Assembly: GCA_018968885.1 (NCBI GenBank)
Contig: JAGWZK010000015.1
Coordinates: 1-64,000 of the forward strand
DNA length: 64,000 nucleotides
Reading direction: 5' to 3'
Source of the DNA: Planctomycetota bacterium
GTDB lineage: Bacteria; Planctomycetota; Phycisphaerae; Phycisphaerales; UBA1924
Shown: positions 34,706-43,964 of the stretch, piece after piece
Layout: the number at the start of each line of letters is the position of its first letter
Position numbering within the stretch: the first letter of the stretch is position 1
Made by a program: the position numbers and the translations under genes
The notes under the pieces: generated by a model
The model's database searches: none
What the model was told of the DNA's origin: nothing
Seen by the model: only the letters and a program-made list of their open reading frames with translations

Positions 34706-34740
34706 GTTTGGTCGCATGCGTGGGTGCCCGGCGACCAAAC
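34706..34740 (+). promoter_or_regulatory. Perfect hairpin abutting the secretin ribosome binding site
   Basis: GTTTGGTCGC (34706-34715) and GCGACCAAAC (34731-34740) form a 10-bp perfect stem with a 15-base loop. GGAGAG follows at 34744-34749 and the ATG at 34754. In the mRNA it could affect ribosome access or stability; as DNA it could be an operator. Confidence 0.55.
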
Positions 34741-34753
34741 TTCGGAGAGCAGC

Positions 34754-37700
34754 ATGTTGAATCGTCAGCACACGCCGATCCGCTCCATCTTGACCGCCGC
34801 CGCGCTGGTGACCACCTGCGGCTTTGCGATCGGCCTTTCGACTCGAGTCTCTGCCGAGCACACCGTGCGCACTGCAACGGTGGCCACTTCCGCTGCCGAG
34901 CAGATTGACGCCGCGGCACAGCTGGCTTCCACCGGTCAGGTGGTCAAGGCCAAGCACATGCTGCTTGGTCTGGTCAACACCGGAGGCATGACGCTGTCAG
35001 ACGCAGACCGCACTCGCGCCTTTGGACTGCTGTCGAGCGTGTCAGATCGCGTGAACTCTCTGGATCGCACCACCATGTCGGTGCAGCGCGCGGATCTGGC
35101 ACTGGATCAGGGTGATGTGGTCTCGGCCATTCGTCACGCTCAGGTCGCTGGCTCTGACCCCCGTGCGGCTCAGTTGCTGACCGAAGCTCAGCAACTGCAG
35201 GCCAAGTTTGCCCCGGGCGCTTCTGCCGCCCTCGCCAAAGCTGTTGCGTCATACGACTCAGGGAATGTCGCCGAGGCCAAGTTCCGACTCGCTTCTATTG
35301 AACGCTCCGGCGTCGCCCTCAGCAATGTCGATGCTGCCGCCCTGCGCGACTATCAGAGCAAGGTGGTCGCTCTCGAGACGACCCGCGGCCAGTTGGTTGA
35401 TACGACGGCTGTGTCCCTCGCCCTCTTTGATGACCCGGGTGTGATCAAGCGCCGCACTCCTCCTCAGGAGCCCGGTGAGTATTACCCCGACCAGAAGACG
35501 CAGCCCGCTGCAACCCAGCCAGCTAAGACTGAACCGGCCAAGACTGAACCCAAGAAGGCAGATCCGGCTCCGGCACCAGCTCCGGCTCCGGCTCCTGCAC
35601 CGGCACCGGCCGCTGCACCCGCACCTGCAGCGGCTCCTGCACCGGCTCCTGCACCGGCACCTGCGGCCTCCCCCTCGAAGGACCCATCTTTCGAGGCACC
35701 CAAGCAGGGAACCCCTGCCGCGACTCCCAGCGATGCACCGGGCACGCCCGTTCCCATGATCAACGACGCGCCTCCGCCGGCACCTGCTCCGGCTCCTGCT
35801 CCGGCTCCTGCTCCGGCTCCGGCTCCGGCTCCGGCCCCGGCTCCCGCTGCTGCACCGGCACCGGCACCGGCCGCTGCTCCGGTGATTGAGGTGGTTGCGG
35901 TTCAGGCGACCCCCACGCCGGCACCCGCGCCAGTCGCCGCCCCGGTGGTCTCCTCTAACGACGACTTGGTCACGCTCGCCCGCAAGCTTGGCGTTCAGGA
36001 ACTTCTGGTCGAAGCCGATCAGGATTTCGCAGGTGATCGTCTGGCTTCTGCGATTGACAAGTATCGCCGCCTCCGCGATGTGTACTCCGCCGATCTCACT
36101 TCGGCTCAGTTGTCTGATGTCAATCGCAAGCTGGGTGAGGCCGAGGCCCGCCTCCGCTCGAACGGTGGCAACGAATCTGGCCTCCTCTCCAACGTGATTG
36201 CTGACCGCGCCCTGGCCAAGCAGTCGACCATGGCCGAATTCAACGCGGCATTGGCTCAGGCCGATGATGCGATGAAGACTGGCGACACCTCTCGCGCTCG
36301 CGAATTGGTGATCAAGGGTCGCGTGCTGCTGAACAACGGTCGTGGCAACTTCTCTGAGAGTGAGTTTGACGCCCTGAGCAAGCAGGCCGCCGACAAGCTC
36401 GCCGCCATCACCAAGGCCGACGATGAGCTCAAGGCCAAGCAGGCCGACATGCAGCGCGATGCTCAGATGAAGCAGGCGCAGGATGCCGCGCAAGCCGCCA
36501 GCCAGAAGAAGGATCGCCAGATCACTGAGAGCTTGCAGCGGGTTCGTGCTCTGCAGCAGGAGATGAAGTACGAGGAAGCCCTGCAGATCCTCGACCAGAT
36601 CCTCTTCCTCGATGCTAACAACCCTGCCGCCGAGATCTTGAAGGAAGTCATTCAGAACTCCCTGATCTATCGCAAGTCGTGGGACATTCAGACCCGTCGC
36701 GGCTATGGCGATGCCCGTCTTCGTCTTGAGACCGCAGACGCCCTCGTTGCTCCCCGCACGCCGGTTGAGTATCCTGCCGATTGGCCATCGATCTCATACC
36801 GTCGTGGCGAGCCGATTCAGTTTCAGGATGGCCCCGAGACTCGCCGCACCCAGTCGATGATCGACACCACGCGGATCCCCGGCGTGTTTGCCAAGAACCG
36901 CCTGGAAGACGCCCTTGCCTACGTGCAGGATGTCAGCAAGGTGAACATGGTCATCGATTGGCCCGCCTTGGAGACCGCAGGCATCAGCCGCGACAGCGCG
37001 GTTGAGATGAACCTGGCCGACGCCTCCGTCGCTTCGGTGCTGGATCGTGTCGCCGAAGTGGTCAGCCCTGACTCGGCCAATCGCGCTGCGGTTGCCGTCA
37101 AGGATGGCACGGTCCGCTTCTCGACCAAGAAGGCCCTGGATCGCGACACCACGACCTTTGTGTACGAGATCCGCGACCTCATGGTCGATATCCCCGACTT
37201 CACCAACGCCCCGGTCTTTGATCTGGCAACGGTCTTGAAGGGTGACACCAGCACCGCTGGGGGCGCGACTCCCTTTGCCACCAAGCCCGGCCGTGGCGAA
37301 ATGGCGATGCGCAAGAGCGCGGAAGAGAAGACACGCGAGTTGGTGGCTCTGATCACCAACACCGTCGATTTTGATTCTTGGAAGGAAAATGGCGGCGAAG
37401 TCGGTCTGATCCAGCCCTATCAGGGCTCGCTGATTGTCACCACCACGCCCCGCGTGCACCGCTCCATCGACGGTCTCCTTGGCAAACTGCGTCAGCAGCG
37501 TGCGCTGCAGATCAGCGTGGAAGCCCGCTTCCTCTTGGTCTCTAACGAGTACTTTGAGCAGATCGGCTTCGATCTGGATGTGTACCTGAACGCCAACTCC
37601 GGCGTGGTCCGCGCGGCTCAAGCCAACAACAACACGGTCGTTCCCAGCAACTTCTTTACCAACGGTCAGTACAACCGCAACCTCAGTACGCCACAGCAAG

Positions 37701-38545
37701 GTGCCGTGACCGGCACGGCACTGCAGAACACGAACCAGATGGTGCGCCAAACGGCGGATCGCTGGTCGCCCATCGGCACACAGCAGAACTCGCTGGGCCT
37801 GGCGGAGTCTTTGACACCCACGACCGGTCTCGCGGGCAACATCATCGGCAACGGTCCGGCTCTGGGCATTGCTGGCACCTTCCTGGATGACATTCAGGTG
37901 GACTTCCTCGTGAAGGCCACGCAGGCCGACCGCCGCAACGTGACTTTGACGGCTCCACGTCTGACCTTTGCCAACGGTCAGATCGCCAACCTCTCGGTTG
38001 CCAAGCAGGTGGCCTTCATCAGCGACCTGACTCCCCAGACCTCGGACTCGTCCGCAGCGTTCGACCCGGTTCCCGGCGTCGTCAACGAAGGCGTGCTCCT
38101 CCTGGTTGAGGGGTACGTCTCCAGCGATCGTCGTTACGTGACCATGAACGTTTCGACGGCCGTTTCCAAGATTGACGGTTTCCAGACCTCTGCCGTGACG
38201 GCAATCGCCGGTGGTCAGCTGGTGTCTTCTGCCAGCACGCAGTCCTTCCTGCAGTTGCCCACGGTGACGGTGACGCAGGTCAACACCTCGGTCACGGTTC
38301 CCGATCAGGGCACCGTGCTCTTGGGTGGCCAGCGCGTCATCAACGAGTCCGAAGTGGAGACTGGCGTGCCGGTGCTCTCCAAGATTCCGATCTTGAACCG
38401 TCTCTTCACCAACCGTGTGACCAACAAGAGCGAGCAGACCCTGATGATTCTGATCAAGCCCACGATCATGATCCAGAATGAGGATGAAGAGCGGGCATTC
38501 CCCGGCCTTCTCGATTCGATCCGTTCCGGGCTCAGCGGCAACTGA
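34754..38545 (+). CDS. Secretin (GspD/PilQ-like) with long Pro/Ala linker
   Basis: A 1263-aa outer-membrane channel protein. After a signal peptide (to ~residue 35) come two similar helical stretches (AKHMLLGLVNTGGMTLSDAD ~60 and AKFRLASIERSGVALSNVD ~178). Two Pro-Ala repeats follow (~271-306 and 340-380). A TPR-like helical region (~410-650) precedes N-type domains (~720-920). The secretin domain (~960-1255) has the family segment VPVLSKIPILNRLFTN and the lip TLMILIKPTIM. GGAGAG precedes the ATG. No other type II/IV pilus machinery lies next to it; the two pseudopilins are over 20 kb away. Confidence 0.9.
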   Translation: MLNRQHTPIRSILTAAALVTTCGFAIGLSTRVSAEHTVRTATVATSAAEQIDAAAQLASTGQVVKAKHMLLGLVNTGGMTLSDADRTRAFGLLSSVSDRVNSLDRTTMSVQRADLALDQGDVVSAIRHAQVAGSDPRAAQLLTEAQQLQAKFAPGASAALAKAVASYDSGNVAEAKFRLASIERSGVALSNVDAAALRDYQSKVVALETTRGQLVDTTAVSLALFDDPGVIKRRTPPQEPGEYYPDQKTQPAATQPAKTEPAKTEPKKADPAPAPAPAPAPAPAPAAAPAPAAAPAPAPAPAPAASPSKDPSFEAPKQGTPAATPSDAPGTPVPMINDAPPPAPAPAPAPAPAPAPAPAPAPAPAAAPAPAPAAAPVIEVVAVQATPTPAPAPVAAPVVSSNDDLVTLARKLGVQELLVEADQDFAGDRLASAIDKYRRLRDVYSADLTSAQLSDVNRKLGEAEARLRSNGGNESGLLSNVIADRALAKQSTMAEFNAALAQADDAMKTGDTSRARELVIKGRVLLNNGRGNFSESEFDALSKQAADKLAAITKADDELKAKQADMQRDAQMKQAQDAAQAASQKKDRQITESLQRVRALQQEMKYEEALQILDQILFLDANNPAAEILKEVIQNSLIYRKSWDIQTRRGYGDARLRLETADALVAPRTPVEYPADWPSISYRRGEPIQFQDGPETRRTQSMIDTTRIPGVFAKNRLEDALAYVQDVSKVNMVIDWPALETAGISRDSAVEMNLADASVASVLDRVAEVVSPDSANRAAVAVKDGTVRFSTKKALDRDTTTFVYEIRDLMVDIPDFTNAPVFDLATVLKGDTSTAGGATPFATKPGRGEMAMRKSAEEKTRELVALITNTVDFDSWKENGGEVGLIQPYQGSLIVTTTPRVHRSIDGLLGKLRQQRALQISVEARFLLVSNEYFEQIGFDLDVYLNANSGVVRAAQANNNTVVPSNFFTNGQYNRNLSTPQQGAVTGTALQNTNQMVRQTADRWSPIGTQQNSLGLAESLTPTTGLAGNIIGNGPALGIAGTFLDDIQVDFLVKATQADRRNVTLTAPRLTFANGQIANLSVAKQVAFISDLTPQTSDSSAAFDPVPGVVNEGVLLLVEGYVSSDRRYVTMNVSTAVSKIDGFQTSAVTAIAGGQLVSSASTQSFLQLPTVTVTQVNTSVTVPDQGTVLLGGQRVINESEVETGVPVLSKIPILNRLFTNRVTNKSEQTLMILIKPTIMIQNEDEERAFPGLLDSIRSGLSGN

Positions 38546-38567
38546 TCTGGTTCACCCCTGCATCTTT

Positions 38568-38601
38568 CAGGCCCCGGTCCTTGCCGGGGCCTGTTTGTTT
38601 T
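38568..38601 (+). terminator. Rho-independent terminator after the secretin gene
   Basis: CAGGCCCCGG (38568-38577) pairs with CCGGGGCCTG (38584-38593), a perfect 10-bp stem with a six-base loop, followed by TTTGTTTT (38594-38601). It lies 22 bases past the stop and separates the secretin from the STAS gene. Confidence 0.92.
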
Positions 38602-38666
38602 CTCGGGTGTTTCCGCGTGGTGTCCGTATCGCCCCTACAGTGGCATGACTTGGGAGATGTACCGCT

Positions 38667-39026
38667 ATGGCAGCCGACTCACGCCTTCGCGTTAAGAAGA
38701 TCGACACCGTCACCCACATCGAATTTGTGGACCGTTCGATCCTTGATGAAGCCAATATCCAGAAAATCGGCGAGGAAATCGCCAAGATCATTGAGGTAGA
38801 GGCCAAGCCAAAGCTTCTGATCTCGTTTGCAAACGTCGATCACCTTTCGTCGTCGGCGTTGTCGATGCTGATCGCCATCAACAGCAAGATGAAGGCCCCC
38901 AAGAACGGCGAACTGCGCCTGGCCAACATCGATCCTCAGCTCTATGAGGTCTTTGTCATCACGCGTCTGAACAAGCTCTTCAAGATCCTTCCTACCACCG
39001 AAGATGCGATGAAGTCCCTCGCGTGA
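38667..39026 (+). CDS. STAS-domain anti-sigma factor antagonist
   Basis: A 119-aa single STAS domain of the SpoIIAA/RsbV type. In partner switching the unphosphorylated form captures the anti-sigma kinase. The segment VDHLSSSALSML (~residues 59-70) holds the phosphorylatable Ser region. GGGAG precedes the ATG by nine bases. A RsbW-like kinase gene follows after 66 bases; no sigma factor of the family adjoins. The SpoIIE-type phosphatase at 61020-62735 could act on it. Confidence 0.88.
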   Translation: MAADSRLRVKKIDTVTHIEFVDRSILDEANIQKIGEEIAKIIEVEAKPKLLISFANVDHLSSSALSMLIAINSKMKAPKNGELRLANIDPQLYEVFVITRLNKLFKILPTTEDAMKSLA

Positions 39027-39092
39027 TCATGGCGTAATCGCTGCGCCCCCTGGCCTGCCGACGTTTCGGACCATGGTTTGCCTCCTGCCCTC

Positions 39093-39518
39093 ATGACGAC
39101 GCATCGCACCACCCCCGCTCCGATTCGCGTGACGCTGCACAACCAGCGTCCACTCATCGACCGGTTGGAGGAGACGGTGCTCGCCGAGTGCGAGCAGCAG
39201 GGTTACACCAAGGCGTCACGATTTGCCATTCGCCTGGCTTTGGATGAAGCCATCACCAACGGATTTTCCCACGGCCACGAACACCTGCCATCGTCTTTGC
39301 CGATTTACGTCGAGTATGCAATCGACGACAAGCAGTGCTTCTTTGCGGTCGAGGATCAGGGCCCCGGCTTTGACCCAAGCACTGTCAAAGACCCCACACT
39401 GGATGAGAATCTTGAACAGATGTCTGGTCGCGGCGTCATTCTGATCCGGGCCTACATGTCCAGCGTCACCCACAACGCCAAGGGCAATCGCATTGAGATG
39501 ATCTACAAGCGGCCATAG
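39093..39518 (+). CDS. RsbW-like anti-sigma serine kinase (HATPase)
   Basis: A 141-aa GHKL-fold protein. N-box DEAITNGFSHGH (~residues 50-61), G1 box VEDQGPGFDPS (~87-97) and G2 box GRGVILIRAYM (~117-127) are all present, so ATP binding is expected. It would phosphorylate the STAS protein or bind a sigma factor. The ATG at 39093 is used; a TTG five codons upstream is less likely. Confidence 0.87.
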   Translation: MTTHRTTPAPIRVTLHNQRPLIDRLEETVLAECEQQGYTKASRFAIRLALDEAITNGFSHGHEHLPSSLPIYVEYAIDDKQCFFAVEDQGPGFDPSTVKDPTLDENLEQMSGRGVILIRAYMSSVTHNAKGNRIEMIYKRP

Positions 39519-39604
39519 CCCTGAGATGGCCCGACCGAGTCGACTACCTAAAGCCCTCACCTGAAGTGCGCATCGACCTGAGCCGATAACAACTACTCTT
39601 CGTC

Positions 39605-40771
39605 ATGCCCATTCTGTCGTATCAAACCGCAGGAGAATCACACGGCCCGGCCCTTTTGGCTGTGGTCAATGGTGTGCCGCGGGGATTGGCGATCGATGAG
39701 GGCTTCATCAATCGCGAGCTGGAACGTCGCCAGGGCGGCTATGGCCGCGGTGGTCGCCAGAACATCGAAACCGACACAGTGCAGATTCTCTCTGGCGTGC
39801 GGGCCGGTGTGTCGATGGGTTCGCCCATCACCTTGATGATCGCCAATCGCGATTCGCGCATGGATGATCTGGTCAAGACTCCGCCGATTTCCCGGCCTCG
39901 TCCGGGGCATGCGGATCTGGCGGGGGCCTTGAAGTGGCTGAGCAACGACTGCCGCGAAACCTTGGAGAGGGCGAGCGCCCGCGAAACAGCTGCTCGGGTG
40001 GCAGCTGGTGCGTTGTCAAGATTGCTCTTGCGCGAGATCGGCATCGAGGCGTTTGGTTTGGTGCGGTCAATTGGCGGCATCCAAACCAATGTGACGGTTG
40101 ATGAATCTTCCTGGCGAGGGTTGATCGCGCAGCGGGATGCCAGCGAGACGTATTGCCCGGAAGCCAGCGCGACACAGGCCCAGCGTGATGCGATCCGTCA
40201 GGCCAAGATCGACAAAGACACGATTGGTGGCTTGGTCGAGGCCCACGTCTTTGGTGCGCCTCCGGGGCTTGGCTCGTGCATGAATTGGCATGAAAAGCTC
40301 GATGCCCGGCTGGCTTATGCCGTCATGGGTATTCAGGCGATCAAGAGTGTCGAGATCGGACTTGGTAAGGAAGTGGCTTCGCGTCCTGGTTCGCAGGTGC
40401 ACGACCCGATCACCTTTGATGCGGCTCGCACGGGCGAATCCACCCTCGGATTTGTGCGTCCATCCAACAACGCCGGTGGCACCGAAGGTGGCATGACGAC
40501 GGGGCAGCCCATTGTTGTTCGTGCCGCGATGAAGCCGATTGCTACGCTGCTCCGAGGCATGCCATCGGTGGACCTGAAGACCAAGCAACCGGATCAATCC
40601 GCCTACGAACGCAGCGATGTCTGTGCTGTCCCGGCGTGCAGCGTGGTGGTTGAGAATGTCGTGGCATTTGAGGTGGCTCGCGTTGCGTGCGAAAAATTCG
40701 GCGGCGACAGCGTGGCCGAGTTCGTGGCCAACTTCAGGTCTTATCTGCATCTGGCCCGGCAACTACGTTAG
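39605..40771 (+). CDS. aroC: Chorismate synthase
   Basis: Last step of the shikimate pathway, using reduced FMN. The product is 388 aa. It opens YQTAGESHGPALLAVVNGVP, then has RRQGGYGRGGRQ, RPGHADLAGALKW, RASARETAARVAAGA and the FMN-site segment SNNAGGTEGGM. A clear ribosome binding site is lacking. Its 3' end overlaps the convergent permease gene by 38 bases. Confidence 0.96.
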   Translation: MPILSYQTAGESHGPALLAVVNGVPRGLAIDEGFINRELERRQGGYGRGGRQNIETDTVQILSGVRAGVSMGSPITLMIANRDSRMDDLVKTPPISRPRPGHADLAGALKWLSNDCRETLERASARETAARVAAGALSRLLLREIGIEAFGLVRSIGGIQTNVTVDESSWRGLIAQRDASETYCPEASATQAQRDAIRQAKIDKDTIGGLVEAHVFGAPPGLGSCMNWHEKLDARLAYAVMGIQAIKSVEIGLGKEVASRPGSQVHDPITFDAARTGESTLGFVRPSNNAGGTEGGMTTGQPIVVRAAMKPIATLLRGMPSVDLKTKQPDQSAYERSDVCAVPACSVVVENVVAFEVARVACEKFGGDSVAEFVANFRSYLHLARQLR

Positions 40772-42137
40772 TTGATTCTGGGTTGACCGGCTCTGGAAAC
40801 AGCCGCCGCCACACAAAATACACGGGGAAACCAGCCAGCAGCACGCCGATCCACGGAAGGGTGCTTTGGTAATCCTCATAGATGGCCAGCGCCGTCATCG
40901 CGAGTGCCACCAGCACAAACACGATGGGCACGACCGGGTATCCCCAGCAGCGGTAGGGGCGGGGCAGGTTGGGTTGAGTGATGCGAAGGATGACCACAGC
41001 TGCCGCGGCCAGCCCGTAGAAGATCCACATGGTGAACACGAACGTATCGGCGAGTTTGCTGAAGGTGCCAAGCATCAGCGTGGCTGAAATCGAAAGAATG
41101 CACTGCGTCCACAGGGCGACGGCGGGTGTGCCGCGGCTGCTGACCTTGGCCAGAAACGAAAACAGCAGTCCATCCCGCGCTTGAGCAAATGTCACCCGCG
41201 CGCCTGTCAGCACCGAAGCGTGCGAACTGGTGAGCGTGGAAAAGCCGATCACGCCCAGGATCACAACCACGCCCCCGGCGCCAAAGGCGATATCGAGAAT
41301 CCGAGCCGCGGGGAGCATGGTGTTGTTGGCGATCACGTGCTGAGGCAAGGCCCAGAACATCGACGCATTCACCGCCAAGTAGATACCCATGATCGCCATC
41401 GTGCCCAGCAGGTAGATGCGGGGCAGGTTGCGCTGCGGCTCTTTCACTTCGCCGGCAATGGCGCCAACATCTGACCACCCGTCATATGTCCACATGATCG
41501 ATGCCATCACGCCCACGATTGCCGTGCGGAGTGAAATCGGCTCACTCGGCGCGGCAAAGTTGTCGGTGGTTCCCTTCACCAGCGTGAGCGCGCACACCAC
41601 CAGCGCGATCAGTGCGGCAAACTTCATGATCGTGCTGACCAAAGACACGCCGGCACTCAACCGCGTACCGATCACGTTTAGGATGGTCAGACCTATCAAC
41701 GCCGCGATGGTGATGACGCGCGGATCCCAATCCACTTTGAAGACCCCCCGCACTGCCTCGGCAAAGACCATGGCGATTCCCGCCGCCGCGGAGGGTTTTG
41801 TGATCAGCATGTACGTCCAGCCAAAGACAAAGGCCATCGGCTTGCCATATGCCTGCCTGAGAAAGGTGTAGATGCCGCCGGATGCGGGCATCGCGGTGGC
41901 CAACTCGGTGAATGCCAGCGCCCCCAGCAGCGACAGCACACCACCCACACCCCACAGCACCAGCGTCCAAGTGGGGTCAGGGAGCGCCTGCGCGATGGAG
42001 ACGGGAGTTTTGAAGATGCCGCTGCCCACCGCGACACCCACCATGACGCCGATGGCGGGCCAGAACCCCAGAGTGCGGGGAAGGTCCGGGCGTGCGGAGT
42101 TGACGGTGGAGAAGGTCACAGCACGCACAGCGTACAC
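40734..42137 (-). CDS. APC-family amino acid permease
   Basis: A 467-aa inner-membrane transporter with about 12 membrane segments. The first has the substrate-binding motif VGVAVGSGIFKTP (~residues 33-45). Further family-like stretches are PASGGIYTFLRQAYGKPMAF and TYDGWSDVGAIAGEVKEPQRN. The GTG at 42137 is used; GTG codons at 42128 and 42119 are alternatives. Convergent with aroC and divergent from the DUF885 gene, it appears to be a single-gene unit. Confidence 0.88.
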   Translation of the reverse strand: MYAVRAVTFSTVNSARPDLPRTLGFWPAIGVMVGVAVGSGIFKTPVSIAQALPDPTWTLVLWGVGGVLSLLGALAFTELATAMPASGGIYTFLRQAYGKPMAFVFGWTYMLITKPSAAAGIAMVFAEAVRGVFKVDWDPRVITIAALIGLTILNVIGTRLSAGVSLVSTIMKFAALIALVVCALTLVKGTTDNFAAPSEPISLRTAIVGVMASIMWTYDGWSDVGAIAGEVKEPQRNLPRIYLLGTMAIMGIYLAVNASMFWALPQHVIANNTMLPAARILDIAFGAGGVVVILGVIGFSTLTSSHASVLTGARVTFAQARDGLLFSFLAKVSSRGTPAVALWTQCILSISATLMLGTFSKLADTFVFTMWIFYGLAAAAVVILRITQPNLPRPYRCWGYPVVPIVFVLVALAMTALAIYEDYQSTLPWIGVLLAGFPVYFVWRRLFPEPVNPESTNVVAGPDADKT

Positions 42138-42159
42138 GGTGTTTTGCTACGCTGGGGCC

Positions 42160-43962
42160 ATGAAGCTGACTTCTCACGTGTTCATAGGTCGTGCCGGTTG
42201 GAGTGCTCTGGGCTGCGTGCTCGTCCTGAGCGCCTGCGGCCACGCGGCACGCATGCAACCTGCCGAGGGTGTGGCGACTTCCACACTCAACCCGCCTGCG
42301 TCCGTGCTGGCCTTGCAGTCGATGCCCGACATCATCAATCGCATGAACGCGGATGTCCAGACTACGGAGCGATTTGCGCCGTGCCGCGCTTCGCTGCTTC
42401 GGTTGGACCGCCTCGATGCCCTGACCAAGACGCAGATGACACAGTTGCAGGGCGTCGATTTCAACGCGTTGGATCAGGATGGACGGGTTGATTACCTCCT
42501 GATGCGCAATGACCTGCGCTCGCGGCAGACAGGGATTCGGCTTGAGCGTGAGCGGCTCAGTGAGATTGCAGCTGCCATTCCCTTTGCGTCGCGCATCATC
42601 GCCATGGAAGAAGCGCGGGCCCGTCTCGCTCCGGTGAATGCCAAGGAGCTTGCTTTGGAATTGACGGAGATTGAGAAATCCGCTCGAGCCACGCTGGATG
42701 AGATCAAAGGAAAAAAGGGCGCATTTGCGAATCCGATGAAGTCCGTCGCGGCCCTTCGTGCCGCCTCGGCGTGTGGGCAACTCAAGAACGCGATGACCGA
42801 GTATCTCTCGCAGTATGAGTCCTACGACCCCGATGTGGCGTGGTGGTGTGCCAAGCCGCGCGGCGAAGCGGTATCGGCCTTGGATGCTCTTTCCAAAGAA
42901 CTCCGCGAAGGTGTAGCCCAGCAAAAGGGGGAGGCCAACGACCCTTTGATCGGCGAATCGATCGGCCGTGAAGCCCTGATGGAGGCCCTGCGTGATGAGA
43001 TGGTGGCGTACACGCCGGAGGAATTGATCGCCATTGCCGATCGAGAGATGGCATGGTGCCGCGCTGAATTCATCAAGGCGGCACAGGAGATGGGTCTGGG
43101 TGATGATTGGAAAGCGGCGATTGAGAAGGTCAAAAACATCGTCGAGCCGCCGGGAAAGCAGGCGGAGTATTCGGCGGCGGTTTGCCGCGAGATGGTGGAG
43201 TGGCTGGAGAAGCGTGATCTGGTGACGATCCCGCCAATGGCCAAGGAGATGTGGAAGACGCGGATGCTGAGTGCAGAGAGCCAGCGTGTGTTGCCATTTC
43301 AGGCCTATGGAGATCATGAGATGCTGGTGGCGTATCCCACCAGCGGCATGACGCACGCGGACAAGTTGATGGCGATGCGCGGGAACAACAAGCACTTCAC
43401 GCGGCTGGTGGTGCCGCACGAGATGATCCCCGGCCATCACTTGCAGAGGTTCTATGCGGATCGGACGAGGCCGTATCGCGGCCAATTCTCCACGCCCTTC
43501 TATGTCGAAGGGTGGGCCTTGTATTGGGAAATGCGCGAGTGGGAATTGGGCTGGGCCCGCGGCCCCGAGGATCGCATCGGCATGCTCTTCTGGCGGGCCC
43601 ACCGCTGCGCCCGCATCAAGGTGAGTTTGGCGTTTCATCTCAATCAGATGTCCCCCGAGCAGATGGTGGACTTTCTGGTCGCCGAAGTGGGGCATGAGCG
43701 GGCCAACGCCGTGGCTGAGGTTCGGCGCTACATCAATGGTTCGTATTCACCCCTCTATCAGTGCGGCTACATGATCGGCGGCCTGCAGTTGCGGCAGTTG
43801 CACCGCGAATGTGTGGAAAGCGGCAAGATGAGTGAAAAGCAGTTCCACGATGCGGTGCTGCAGACCAACACCATGCCGATGGAGATGGTGCGGGCGCTTT
43901 TATTGAAGACCGATCTGAAGTCCACGGGCGAGGCGGAGTGGAAGTGGGATGGGAAGCAGTAA
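42160..43962 (+). CDS. DUF885-family lipoprotein, metallopeptidase-like
   Basis: A 600-aa protein with a lipoprotein signal peptide (LVLSAC|GH, Cys ~residue 24). The C-terminal half has HEMIPGHHLQRFYADR (HExxxGH, zinc-type motif, ~residue 422) and FYVEGWALYWE (second Glu), both features of the DUF885 family. Extracellular peptidase activity is expected for the family but substrates are not known. The ATG at 42160 is used because the signal peptide begins there. It diverges from the permease gene, with only 22 bases between the starts. Confidence 0.85.
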   Translation: MKLTSHVFIGRAGWSALGCVLVLSACGHAARMQPAEGVATSTLNPPASVLALQSMPDIINRMNADVQTTERFAPCRASLLRLDRLDALTKTQMTQLQGVDFNALDQDGRVDYLLMRNDLRSRQTGIRLERERLSEIAAAIPFASRIIAMEEARARLAPVNAKELALELTEIEKSARATLDEIKGKKGAFANPMKSVAALRAASACGQLKNAMTEYLSQYESYDPDVAWWCAKPRGEAVSALDALSKELREGVAQQKGEANDPLIGESIGREALMEALRDEMVAYTPEELIAIADREMAWCRAEFIKAAQEMGLGDDWKAAIEKVKNIVEPPGKQAEYSAAVCREMVEWLEKRDLVTIPPMAKEMWKTRMLSAESQRVLPFQAYGDHEMLVAYPTSGMTHADKLMAMRGNNKHFTRLVVPHEMIPGHHLQRFYADRTRPYRGQFSTPFYVEGWALYWEMREWELGWARGPEDRIGMLFWRAHRCARIKVSLAFHLNQMSPEQMVDFLVAEVGHERANAVAEVRRYINGSYSPLYQCGYMIGGLQLRQLHRECVESGKMSEKQFHDAVLQTNTMPMEMVRALLLKTDLKSTGEAEWKWDGKQ

Positions 43963-43964
43963 GA

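Larger units (their letters stand above)
34179..34753. other. Long leader/intergenic region upstream of the secretin gene
   Basis: 575 bases with no supported protein gene. A promoter candidate at 34338-34366 would give a transcript leader of about 380 bases. A small hairpin GTCCC/GGGAC lies at about 34489-34502, and a perfect 10-bp stem (34706-34740) stops three bases before the ribosome binding site. Several short frames open here but have no coding character. Confidence 0.5.

Noticed and set aside
34360..34755. Small minus-strand frames upstream of the secretin gene
   Set aside because: No ribosome binding site and no protein-like composition; they overlap the likely leader RNA.
35560..35900. 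Dense short repeats that could be taken for a CRISPR or minisatellite
   Set aside because: They are Pro-Ala codons inside the secretin reading frame, with no spacer structure.
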